From the NCBI GenBank assembly GCA_009602735.1, contig WELA01010914.1, positions 210,230 through 274,229 of the forward strand: a DNA stretch of 64,000 nucleotides. Direction: 5' to 3'. Shown here piece after piece: positions 35,546-45,861 of the stretch. Numbering within the stretch: position 1 is the first letter of the stretch; every line of letters starts with the position of its first letter. The notes below the pieces were generated by a model. The model was not told the origin of the DNA. It was given only the letters and a program-made list of their open reading frames with translations, and ran no database searches. The DNA is from Mesotaenium endlicherianum (taxonomy: Eukaryota > Streptophyta > Zygnematophyceae > Zygnematales > Mesotaeniaceae). The translations under genes and the position numbers were made by a program.

Positions 35546-37974
35546 GATACCATCACGTGTACGGGGTAGGCTCAACACAACTCAGCTTGGTCCGGGTCGT
35601 CCCCCTGCTCCCCTCCCGCCAGCGGCCATGGCTCGTCACTCGTCACCACACAACACAAACAAGCAACAAATGACGATTTCGATGCCACAACGAGAATTTA
35701 TCATGCGCCGGCTTGACGCAATTGAAGTTTGCATCGATCTCAATCCACGGTTTTGAAAGTACTCGAACACGGCGGACGACCTAACATCCGACCAGAGTCG
35801 CCCGTCGTCCCTTGCATCCGCCCGTGGCCTGCACAACTTCTTCGCGAGAGGTCGTCGCCAGTCGCAAGCATAACATGTTTTTGCTCGGCTCGCACACGCT
35901 CGCGAGGCATCACTGAGGGTCACGCAGAAGCAAATTCGGCCTGCCGCAGGCCGTCGCTTACGATCGCACGCAGACCACAAACATGCAATTGATACTCGAT
36001 ATGCTTTGTTGCTCTCACATACTCGATCGATGGTGATTTTAAATTTTGTGGGGGGGCGACTAAATGCACTTCACCACACGACCCTAAACAACCAAGCCGA
36101 GCGACAAAACGGATCGTGAGAACGCGTTGACGGCGTTCTCGACGTCAAACACAACGAAAATTGATAAAAACCACGCATTGATGCCATAAACCCACGAAGC
36201 GACTCAAAATTTTATTGCATTGCAAGACAAGGCGCGGCCAAGCAAGAAAGGCAAGGCTTGACGCAACTCACCTCGGTTTAGTCCGCCCCCTCCGTTCCCC
36301 TCCCGCCAGCGGCCATGGCTCGTTGTCCCTCGTCACTGCACAACACAAACAAGAAACAAATGACAATTTTGATCTCACAACCAGAATTTATTGTGCGCCA
36401 GCCCGGCGCGGTCGAAGCCTGCATTGATCTCAATCCACGGTTTTGAAGGTACTTGAACACGTCGGATGACCTGACGTCCAATCTCAGCTGCCCGTCGTGC
36501 CTTCCATTCACCCGGAACTCGCACAATTTGTTCGCGAGGGGTCGTCGTCAGTTGCGCGCAAAATGTGTTTTTGTCCGGCTTGCACACGCTCGCCAGGCGT
36601 CGCTGAGGGTCGCGCAGGAGCAAATTTGGCCCGTCGCAGGCCGTCGCCCCCGATCGCAACGAGACCACAAACATACAGGTATTATCTTAGCTGATACTGG
36701 ATCGTGGTCAATTCCAACATTCCGGGGAGGCAACGAATTCAATGTCACCAAACGACGAAATGCCATCCACCATGCGACCCCAAACGACCAAGCCAAGCGA
36801 CAAAACCAAATAAACAATCGCGTCGACGGCGTTCTTCAACGTCGAACACAATTAAATTTCACAAGAAACATCTTCACAACAAGGAGCCACAGCCATGGTT
36901 GCCACCCACACAAAGCACGCCTTAAAGAAGAAGGACGCCTTAAGAAAAGAAGCACGCCTTAAAAAAAAGAACCTCGCCTGAGCCGGCAGCACACCCTCTC
37001 TTCCTCTCGCAGCCTCTGTCCTCTCCTTCCAGCCATGGCGGCCTTAAACGTACTCACCCCTGCCCAGCCCCATCCCCCATCCTTCCCACTGCTTTTTTGT
37101 AAAAAAAAAGCACGCTCTCGTCAGAGCCCCAATACCCGCGATCTTCTTAATACGCCTAAAGATTGCAAGAGGAGGCAAATTCAGGCCAAGCCTCGCCACG
37201 GCCGGCCATAGCCGCTCACCTCTTACGCCAAATTCGTATGACAAAAAGTGTTTTCGTCCGACTCGCACACGTTTGCGAGGAGTCGCTCAAGGTCGCGCTG
37301 AGGCAAATTTGTCCCGTCGCAAGGCCTCGCAACCGATCGCACGTAGACCACAAACCGTTGCATGATACTTGATACTCGTTCTTGTTCTCGTTCTCGATCG
37401 TGGTGGAATGTTTGTGAGGGGGCCGGCAAGTTCCCCTCACGAACGCCCCCGCACAATAACGACAAAATTTAAAAAGTAAGCGTTATCGTGACAAAATCAA
37501 CGTGAACGGCAAATTTTCAACAGCAGAAAGGACGACGACAAATCGACGATGACGACAAATCAAAACGTTCACAACAGAAAATGAAACATCAAAGAAATCA
37601 ACGACGCCCGTCGCCGTTGAAACGAATTAACCATCACGAAAACAAGGCAAGGGCAAGCAACAAGAGGCCTCGCGCCATGTTTGATAGTTAAAAGACAAGG
37701 CAGGCTCGATACAACTCACCTCGATCCACCTCGCCCGCTCCGCCCTCCGCTCCCGCCAGCGGCCATGGCTCACGAGTCGTCAGGCGTCTCTGCCCAATAA
37801 AATACAAATGATGATTTTGATGCCACAACAAGAATTTATACTGCGCCGGCCCGTCGCAGTCGAATTCTGCATCAATTTTCATCCACGAATTTGAAGGCAC
37901 TCGAACACGTCGGATCAAACACGTCGGACGACCTAAGTTCGACCACGAAACCCGACGCGCAGGTGCAAGTCCCT
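35546..37974 (+). repeat. R2 repeat array, about four units
   Basis: Tandem diverged copies of a second non-coding repeat. Anchors are a CTCGACGCAACTCACCTCGG-type motif (near 35,568, 36,258, 37,700), CCCGCCAGCGGCCATGGCTC after it, AACACGTCGGA, and a closing GATCGCACGCAGACCACAAA-type motif (near 35,955, 36,650, 37,340). One unit is about 0.65-0.7 kb. Frames up to 169 codons cross it, but none is kept between copies. R2 shares short stretches with R1 (ACTCGATCGA, GCCATGGC), so the two may be distantly related. Confidence 0.7.
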
Positions 37975-38690
37975 TACCAAATTCTCCCTCACAAAGGTAA
38001 CATGAGGGGCGCCTTACTGACAAACACAAAACATGCCTCGTTTTACCACAAATTACACAACTTATTGCACATACTCGATCAATACCGTAATGTGTGAGGG
38101 AATCGACCAATCTCCCCTCACAAAGGCCCTCTTAACGATCACAAAAAATTTGAGCGTCGAAACAACGCGAACGCTGTCGACGCCCGACGTCGACGCTAAC
38201 GACCTAAACCTCCCTCCACCATGCCTCCTCCCTCCCCTTCCCACCCTCTCTATGTCTAGCACCCTCATAACAAGCAGGCGGCCATGGCTGCCCACCAACG
38301 TGCGCTCCCCAGACCTCAACCCACGAACCCTTGTAACGAGAAAGAGCGCCCTCTCCCACGACCCCATGACGAGCTACCTCGCAGCCCAGGCGAGGCGGGG
38401 CCTCACCTCTTCTCGCCATGGCCGCTCACGAAGAGCGCCCTAAGGGCGCACTCTCTAAGCAAAAGTGAAGAAGAGGAATAAGTTATGATGAAGCCCTAAT
38501 TTATGGCGGTCGCGGAAGGGCGGGCCGTGCTGGGGCCGCACAGAAAAAGCGTTCACGACGAACGCTATTGCGTTGTGAATCTCCGATTTTGAACGTGTAC
38601 GGGCTAGCGCTCACACGAGCGAGGGCCCTTACTGATTTCCCCCTCACATGAGTTACGTGAGGGGCGCCTTACTGATAATATTTACTGCAC
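37975..38690 (+). repeat. R1 repeat, unit 6
   Basis: A nearly complete R1 unit placed between R2 copies: CTCACAAAGGTAACATGAGG, ACTCGATCAATACCG, CCTCCACCATGCCTCC, GCAGGCGGCCATGGCTGCCC, TTCTCGCCATGGCCGCTCAC, GAGGGCCCTTACTG, GTTACGTGAGGGGCGCC. Confidence 0.8.
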
Positions 38691-39372
38691 ATACTGGTCT
38701 CTCATACTCGATCGCTGGTGATTTCAAACTTTGTGAAGGGGCGACGAAACGCCCTTCACCACGCGACCCCAAACGACCAAGCCGAGCAACAAAACGAAAC
38801 GCGAGAGCGCGTCGACGGCGTTCCAAATGTCGGACACAACGAAAATCGAGAAAGACCACGCATCGACGCCATAAACCCACAAAGCAACTTGGACTTTACC
38901 GCATCGCGAGACAAGGCGCGGCCAAGCAAGAAAGGCAAGGCTCGACGCAACTCACCTCGGTCCGGTTTGCCCCCCCTGCTCCCCTCCCGCCAGCAGCCAT
39001 GGCCCGTCGCCAGTCGTCACTGCACAACACAAAACAAGCAAACAAATGACGATTTCGATGCCAACGAGAATTTATCGCGCGCCGGCCCGGCGCGGTCGAA
39101 GCTCGATCCACGGTTTCGAAGGTACTCGAACACGTCAGACGGCCCAACGTCCGACCACAGCCGCCCGTCGTCCCTTGCATCCGCCCGTGGCTCGCACAAT
39201 TCCTTCGGAAGGGTCGCCATCAGTCGCGCGCAAAATGTGTCTTAGTCCGGCTCTCACACGTTCGCCAAGCGTCGTTGAGGGTCGCGCAGGAGCAAATTTG
39301 GCCCGTCGCAGGACGTCGCACACGATCGCAACGAGACCACAAACAGGTAGTTGATACTGGACCGTCTAACAC
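38691..39372 (+). repeat. R2 repeat, last unit
   Basis: Starts at CATACTCGATCGCTGGTG and ends at GATCGCAACGAGACCACAAA. About 680 bp and very close to the unit ending near 36,670. It marks the right edge of the repeat block. Confidence 0.75.
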
Positions 39373-39390
39373 CGTGGACGTTAGGCATGG

Positions 39391-39450
39391 GTTCATGCAG
39401 CTTCATGCAGGTTCATGCCGGTTCAAGCAGGTTCAGGCCCAGGTCAGGAG
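39391..39450. repeat. 10-bp minisatellite upstream of gene B
   Basis: Six decamers in exact 10-bp phase, of the type GTTCATGCAG, CTTCATGCAG, GTTCATGCCG, GTTCAAGCAG, GTTCAGGCCC, AGGTCAGGAG. A related array with the same 10-bp period lies before gene C. Confidence 0.85.
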
Positions 39451-40079
39451 GATGTTGGTGTCAGCAGCAGTCAGCAGACAGTAAAAGACGATGTTGTACC
39501 ATGCCGTACAATGAGCGGCTTCATTGACGTTGATTGACGTGGTAACGCTTTTAAGTCAGCACCGGCGCATTGACTTCAGCTTGCTTCAACTTGTGTGAAC
39601 CAGTGTGAACCTGTATTAACTGGCAACCTGGTATCAACCATGCAGTATCAACTTCCGAGTCACACAAGTTCATATTAGTGCATGATAGCATCCCTTTATC
39701 ATCAATACATGTGACCCACTTTGCATCTCTCAGTAAGGCCCTCACATAAAGGCTGACGCCTCTTAAGGGGGTTTGCTCATATACATTTTCAGTCCGTAAT
39801 GGTGTTGAATCTTGAGTGCAGACCATTTTCTGAAGAAGGTCGCATCTGGCATTTGTTAACCCCGACCGTACAGACAAGGTACCTATAGCTGCATTGCAAG
39901 GACATCTGTGCCTAGCGTATAATCTTGCCAGCCGATGATGTAGGGTTGTAAGCGAAAACAAGGGGTATGACGGAACATCTTCTTATCCCCTAGGGGTATG
40001 TCATGTAGCACATGTGAAGGTCTCCCTATTTGACAGTTGCGGCTAGATTAACTTCCATTAGGGGACATTAAGTCATCTC
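39451..40079. other. 5' flank of gene B
   Basis: About 630 bp between the minisatellite and the start codon of gene B, presumably promoter and 5' UTR. The last bases (AGTCATCTCATGGGC) parallel the start contexts of genes C, D and E. No other feature seen. Confidence 0.55.
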
Positions 40080-43000
40080 ATGGGCATCAACACTCAGCGT
40101 CTGGTTCGAAGGGAATCTGATGGCCTCTTTTGCTCCATCTGTCATGATCTGGTGGATCCCAATGGCGCCCTTCAAGTGAGTTTGCCGGCTTCGTGCAGTA
40201 GGTCTAAATACCAGTATTCTAGATGAAGTTTGCAGCGACTTCATGTTCTTGTATGACCAAATAAAAGTACGTGTTCAAGGCCCAGCCTTGAAAGTGTCTT
40301 GTAAGTTTTGGCCTCTCAATCGGGACAGCCATAGATGGACCGACATTTAGTTTATCCAGGAGGCTACTAGATTGCAAGAAAAACGACTCTTGTCTGGAGC
40401 ATGCAAAGACAAGCCAGGTGTAATGTCTTGAGCACTGATGCAGCCCGTTGATCACAGAGAAGCGCCTTACCATCAATACTAGTGCAGGGTCAGACAATGG
40501 GTGCTGAATGTAGCTCTTATGTTGTAAAAAGTGCAGTCAGAATGTTATGCCGTGTCTTAATCAAAGCTAGAGCTTTTGAACGTCGAGTCATTATATTGTT
40601 CCTTGCAACCGTATGGCTTCACCATGTGCGAGCAAAGCTATGACATGGTGTTCAGGGGAAACTGAAGGTCTTTCCAAGGCTAATCACACAGCTGAAAGTC
40701 AATGCTAGTCAATGCTAGTCAATACCTGCCAAACTAAGTCAATGATGATCCCCGCTGACCAATGCCAGGCTTCTGTAGTTGACCTTCGAGCATAACCTGT
40801 GCTCTGACCTCCGGCTCATGTCAGAATTTCTTCAGCACTTGGCAGTGCCTGCAACCTCCAGACAGAGACCATGCCAGCCAGCGAGGGTCCAGCTGAGGAT
40901 GTGACATGCAGATGTACCGCACCCTCCAGCTCAGCAACTATGAAATGCTTGCTCGAGCCAAATGTACTGCTGACATTTTTGGACTTAGTCCTGAAGGGCT
41001 TGACCTGACTGCACCAGGGCCACCGGTCGCGGGCCTCAATATTCAGAAATCTTGATTACTCCAAGGCCCTGCTTGTCTGGGCGAATCTTGTGGCCATACG
41101 AGCAGGCGCCATGTGACCACTTCTGGTGCAAGGACTGCATCGTTGCCGCCATCACGGCTGGCCAGAAGTGGTGTCCAGATGTAAGTTGCTCGTTCCATGT
41201 AATGGCGTGTAGGATCTGGTCATGGTAACGGTGATGGTGACAGTGACATTTTTTTCACAATAAAAAGCTGGCGTGGGAGGGAAACATGCATGTGCTCCCA
41301 TCATCAGCCAGAGCAGATTGAAGGTTCTGTTTGACCCCAGAGCCCAATTTTTGAGCTCGATAGTTGGGAGCTCGTGTGTGTTGTCCATTGATCACGTCTT
41401 CATCTGCAAGAGGGAGGGAGGGAGGGGGGGAGAGAGGGAGAGAGNNNNNNNNNNNNNNNNNNNNNNNNNNNNNNNNNNNNNNNNNNNNNNNNNNNNNNNN
41501 NNNNNNNNNNNNNNNNNNNNNNNNNNNNNNNNNNNNNNNNNNNNNNNNNNNNNNNNNNNNNNNNNNNNNNNNNNNNNNNNNNNNNNNNNNNNNNNNNNNN
41601 NNNNNNNNNNNNNNNNNNNNNNNNNNNNNNNNNNNNNNNNNNNNNNNNNNNNNNNNNNNNNNNNNNNNNNNNNNNNNNNNNNNNNNNNNNNNNNNNNNNN
41701 NNNNNNNNNNNNNNNNNNNNNNNNNNNNNNNNNNNNNNNNNNNNNNNNNNNNNNNNNNNNNNNNNNNNNNNNNNNNNNNNNNNNNNNNNNNNNNNNNNNN
41801 NNNNNNNNNNNNNNNNNNNNNNNNNNNNNNNNNNNNNNNNNNNNNNNNNNNNNNNNNNNNNNNNNNNNNNNNNNNNNNNNNNNNNNNNNNNGAGAGGGGA
41901 GTGGGGGTCGTGGGGGGTGTGTGTGGAACATGTGCATGCAATTGTGCATGAAGGAGCATGTTTACGTCTGACGCTCTTGATAAGATGCGATGCACCTCCA
42001 CCCGCAGGACCGCGCGCAGGCCCTGGATATTCGCACCTTGCGGCCGCTGAGAGTGCAGAACAACGTCGTGTATCGCATGCTCCTCAAGTGAGTGCATGCA
42101 CGTCGCTTGCTGCTGGCCCGTCCCCGCTCTGCATGGCCTCCTATGCAAGCGCAGGCAGGCAGTCTGGGCTCTGCAGGCAGCACCTCGCTAGCTCCTGCAG
42201 ATGCCGAGAGGCCCTCCTGAGTCGTGTCCGCCTGTACACCCCGTGTCCATGTGTCACATGCATGCAGGCACGCGGCTGTGCTAGCTGCTGCGATGTCAGC
42301 AGCTTCTGCCATGTGTCCCTTGTTTGCCCCGGGCCTTCATCCTCCTGCGCTTTTGGTGCAGTGCGGGGGTCGGGCAGTAATCTACCTTCATTCTCAGGAT
42401 GCTGTGGTTCTTCTTGGTCCTTTCAAATTGGTGTTGTGCTTTGGCCACGCTCACATCGTCCTCTAGTCCCTTCCCCGTCAGTCCCTGCAGCTCTGCTGTC
42501 CACGCCAGCGATGAAGCCTAGGCCTGCTCTCCCAGAGCCGCTGCAGAAGCGTTCTCACCTGAGGAAATTTTGTACTGGCGATGGGAGCATAGCATGAGCC
42601 ACGTCCTGAGCTGCAGGCTGCAGCTTGCTATTCTGCGGGTGCAGCATCGAGCAATGATTGCTTGTGTGCACCTCCGCCGTCAATTTGGCATCTGCTCAGC
42701 ACCTACTCTGCATCGTAATAAATGTGTCACGTGAGGATAGCTGTTCTTTAACATTAATAAGAAGGGTAGCAGCGGGCACAGGGAGGGAAAGAGAGTGGGG
42801 GGGGTCGTTAACACGCCCATACTCAGGCCTGTTTCGATGTGTGAACAATTGTTTGGGCAAACAGTGTGAACGTGAAGTGCGCCAACCACGAGAAGGGGTG
42901 CAAGTGGCAGGGGGACCTGTCAGAAACCGGCACCCACGAGGACCATTGCAAATTCGGCTGCCAGGTGGCGTTTGCCTCAATCCTCTCGAGCGTGAGCGTG

Positions 43001-44253
43001 AGACTTGGGGGAGTGTATTTGACCTCATCCCTGCCACATCTCCTGCTTGCACATCACGCCTTTTCCTGCTGTAGACATTATTCACCTGAAGCTAGCGCTT
43101 TGATATCAGCCAATGCACCGGAAGAGCAGGAGCAGCAGCAGCCGCAGCAGCAGCAGCAGCAGCAGTTCAGTCTGGCAGTTTCTTATCCCATGTGGTGCCG
43201 TGCGCTGCTGCGTGCCGTCTTTTCCTTGCAGAGGTGCAAGAAGAGCAAGTCACAGGTGGCGGAGGCACAGCAGCAGCTGGAACAGATGCGCAAGGTCTGT
43301 GCGCTGTGCTGCTTGGCAATGCCTTTGTTGTGCGTGTGCATCTGGCTGCTCTTATACCAATTGCTCTCATCCCAAGCTCACGCGCTGCACGTTGGCATGC
43401 AGAAGTGCATGGAGAGCCAATCGCAGGTGGCGGGGGTGGAGCAGCGGCTGAAGCAGATGCAAGAGGTTCGTGCGCTGTGCTGCTTGGCACTCAGTTATCC
43501 ATGGGATTGTGTCTCTCTGTCCTGACTCTTGCTATTTTCGTCACCCAGCTCTTTCACTGCACGTCCTTCTGCTGACATCGCTGCCGGCATCACTGCTGTA
43601 TGTTGCCCGTCCGCTGCAGAGGTGGGAGAAGAGCTCGTCGCAGGTGGAACATGGGAGGCAGCTGCTAGAGCAGATGCAGGAGGTTTGTGCGCTGTGCTGC
43701 TTGGCATGTGTGTTCGTTTGCTCTCGTACTGTTTGCTCTACCTAGGGTGCACACTGCACTTTCTTCTGCTATAAATATGGGGGGTTTTCCCACTTCATCT
43801 GCTTCCTTAAAAATCTGGATATATGATGCTTATACAATTTTATTTTTTTATTGCATTTGAGCCGTATATTGAGAGGTAATATCGCAACTAGGTACCCTCA
43901 GCTAAGGGTGTCCTCAGTTGGCAGTGTATGCACGCCATGGTAATCTGCTTGGTGGCTCCAAGTAGATGGTATCAGGAGTTGCACTATATGCTGCAGCTCC
44001 AGCAGCTCAGGCAGAGGGCAGAGCATAGAGCACAATGATGAGCACAATGAGCTTAACGATGAGCGCTTTCAATGCCACTGTTCAGTGTTGCATGTGAGCT
44101 GTATCTGTCGGCTTGTTTGCGCAGCAACACAAGAGACAGTCTCAGGAGGCGGAGCGGAAGTCAAGGGAGACTTCTCTTGTAATGTTTAAGTTATGTGTCT
44201 GCGTCGCCTGCATTGTGGCTTACAACTTCATGACTCGATCTTCTAAAAAATAG
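40080..44253 (+). CDS. gene B: RING/TRAF-zinc-finger/coiled-coil/TM protein
   Basis: Exons: 40080-40175 (32 codons, MGINTQRLVRRE then CSICHDLVDPNGALQ), 41103-41180 (QAPCDHFWCKDCIVAA, ends WCPD), 42008-42087 (linker, DRAQALDIRTLRPL), 42865-42964 (zinc finger, KCANHEKGCKW then H-E-D-H-C), three coiled-coil exons 43232-43294, 43403-43465 and 43620-43682, and last exon 44125-44253 (QHKRQSQEAERKSRE, hydrophobic CVCVACIVAY, stop). A Gln-rich CAG-repeat stretch at about 43,126-43,165 and a short exon from about 43,976 are probable but their ends are uncertain. Introns 1 and 2 are phase 0, intron 3 phase 2, intron 4 phase 0. The RING is C3HC3D: its eighth ligand is the Asp of CP-D-D, as in TRAF6 (CPVD). 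By family this is an E3 ubiquitin ligase; the membrane anchor is inferred from the C-terminal segment. A 447-base gap lies in intron 2. Confidence 0.78.
41445..41891. other. assembly gap (N) in intron 2 of gene B
   Basis: 447 Ns between GA-rich and G-rich sequence. The gap sits in the family's intronic purine tract, which probably blocked sequencing. Confidence 0.98.
43232..43682 (+). repeat. triplicated 63-nt coiled-coil exon of gene B
   Basis: Three exons of exactly 63 nt (43,232-43,294; 43,403-43,465; 43,620-43,682), each in phase 0-0, coding RCKKSKSQVAEAQQQLEQMRK, KCMESQSQVAGVEQRLKQMQE and RWEKSSSQVEHGRQLLEQMQE. Each is three heptads. Each acceptor is CAG and each donor starts GT[TC][CT]GT followed by GCGCTGTGCTGCTTGGCA, so flanking intron was copied too. 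The sister genes have one such exon. Confidence 0.85.
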
Positions 44254-45861
44254 GGAGCAGCCACTTCTGCAGAAGACTTTCTTAGAGACTAAATGCTTAT
44301 AGCTACTTGAACGTCGGTGTTAAGTTGAGAAATTCCAGGAAAGGTTATTGTTGTCATGCTCGCATCTTTGTCCTTAGAGCAGTAACTCTGTAGTTAGCTA
44401 AAACCTCAATAGGAGGCAATAGGTCATACAAGAGTAAAAGCCCGAGGTGGTGTGGTAGATGATATCATAGAAATAGGTTCTTTCTTGACTGCACATAGAT
44501 GTTAGTGCAAGTCTACATGCATATCCTTACATGATGCATAAATATTGCTAGTGGCTACTCTCTAGTCTTAGCAACTTGCTGGTATTGCTAGAGTTGACAG
44601 GTTATACAACGCACCTAATGTGTTCACCCTCGGTGATGTTGTACAGATGGATTTTAGCCTAACTGCTGCTCTCAAGTCGTTCACTACCGACACCACTCCC
44701 GACGTCAATAACTCTAGTTCAAGTGTGCTAAGTTGATATAGCACTTTAGGTTGAGGTAGTATTTGGAAGAAGCTCCTCTAGTCAGCTGCAGCTGTCTACA
44801 AGTGACCTCCAGCTCCAACTGACAGCTTTTGCCTGGAGCAGCATTTTACCTACATACCTATTATCAAGCAAAAAATATGACTTTGGCTGAGTTTTAGCAA
44901 ACTACATCCCATTGTCCTTGACAGCAAAGGTCCAGGATTATTATGAAAAGACGTCTGACACCTCATACCTCCTTTTCAGACTGCTGAAATAGTAGACCAG
45001 TAGGGACAGACCTATTTAGGAGAGGGAGATTGATGAGGCAATTGTTAAGGTGAAACTGAGGCAGAGTCGGTATTTATTCCGAAGTGCTCCATATAGTCGG
45101 TGATCGCTGTATCGTACAAGAGTTGCACATTGTAAAGCTGTCGTAAAGTGTTGTTTAGTGTTGTGAAGCATAGTGAAGCGTCTGCTAACGACAACTCTAG
45201 GAGTAAGGTCGATGGCAAGGACGACCGCTGCCTGGCGCGGACGGTTACGACTTGGTTCAGACTGGTTCAGACCAGTTCAGGCAAGCTCAGGCCAGTTCAG
45301 TGCAGTTCAGGCTACTTCAGGTGGTTTAGGCTGGTTCAGTTCCAGCTGAGGCAAGCTTCAGGTCGGTGCCGTCGATGATAAAAGGAGCTATTGACGTCAA
45401 TACAAGCAAATACAAGTACTCGAGTGATCTCTCTTCTTTATTTTTCGGTTCAGCGTTACATAATGCGTTCTTTTGGCCCTCTAGCTGTCAACTCATGCAA
45501 GCGATCTGAAGCAATTAATTGAAACTCAGAGTCTCTTTAGTCAGCGATAATGTCGAGTCTTGACAGGACCCCGTCGATGAAGAAAGTACTTTTTAGACAG
45601 CAGTCTGAGCCCGACCATAGGCAAGATTTCCTGAGGATGGCCGGGCTTCATAATGAGGTTCACCGCTGCTTTCATGATAACACTATAAATTGCATTCTTC
45701 GTGCTTGACTATAGTGATCGTGTGTCAGGTTTGTACACGGGAACAAGGAACTAAGGGAGCCATGCTTCTTAGTCCCAAGAAACACGTGCAGAACATTCAG
45801 ATGTCGTTTTAGAAGTTTTGCGGCAACTTCAGCTTCAACGACAGCTGGTGCTGAACATATC
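44254..45861. other. intergenic B-C
   Basis: 1.6 kb. It should hold the 3' UTR of gene B and the promoter of gene C. It contains the decamer minisatellite at 45,251-45,340. No supported gene. Confidence 0.6.
45251..45340. repeat. 10-bp minisatellite upstream of gene C
   Basis: About nine decamers of the form NNNNGTTCAG in exact 10-bp phase (CTTGGTTCAG, ACTGGTTCAG, ACCAGTTCAG, GCAAGCTCAG and so on). It lies about 0.5 kb before the start of gene C. The array before gene B shares the TTCA core and period. Confidence 0.85.

Noticed and set aside
35636-39323. Many frames of 60-175 codons on both strands in the R2 array
   Set aside because: The frames differ between repeat copies and show no domain. 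High GC content and a lack of stops explain them.
41255-42148. Frames of up to 297 codons across the large N gap
   Set aside because: Most residues are unknown (N); only exon 3 of gene B at 42,008-42,087 is supported there.
42866-43525. A continuous 219-codon frame running from the zinc finger through two coiled-coil exons of gene B
   Set aside because: Considered as a single long exon. The stretches between the exons carry good GT and AG sites at places shared with the sister genes and code unconserved sequence, so separate exons fit better. Intron retention would stay in frame, however.
39391-45340. Regularly spaced short repeats, considered as a CRISPR array
   Set aside because: The repeats are 10-bp decamers without 25-40 bp spacers, no cas genes are present and the DNA is nuclear plant DNA.
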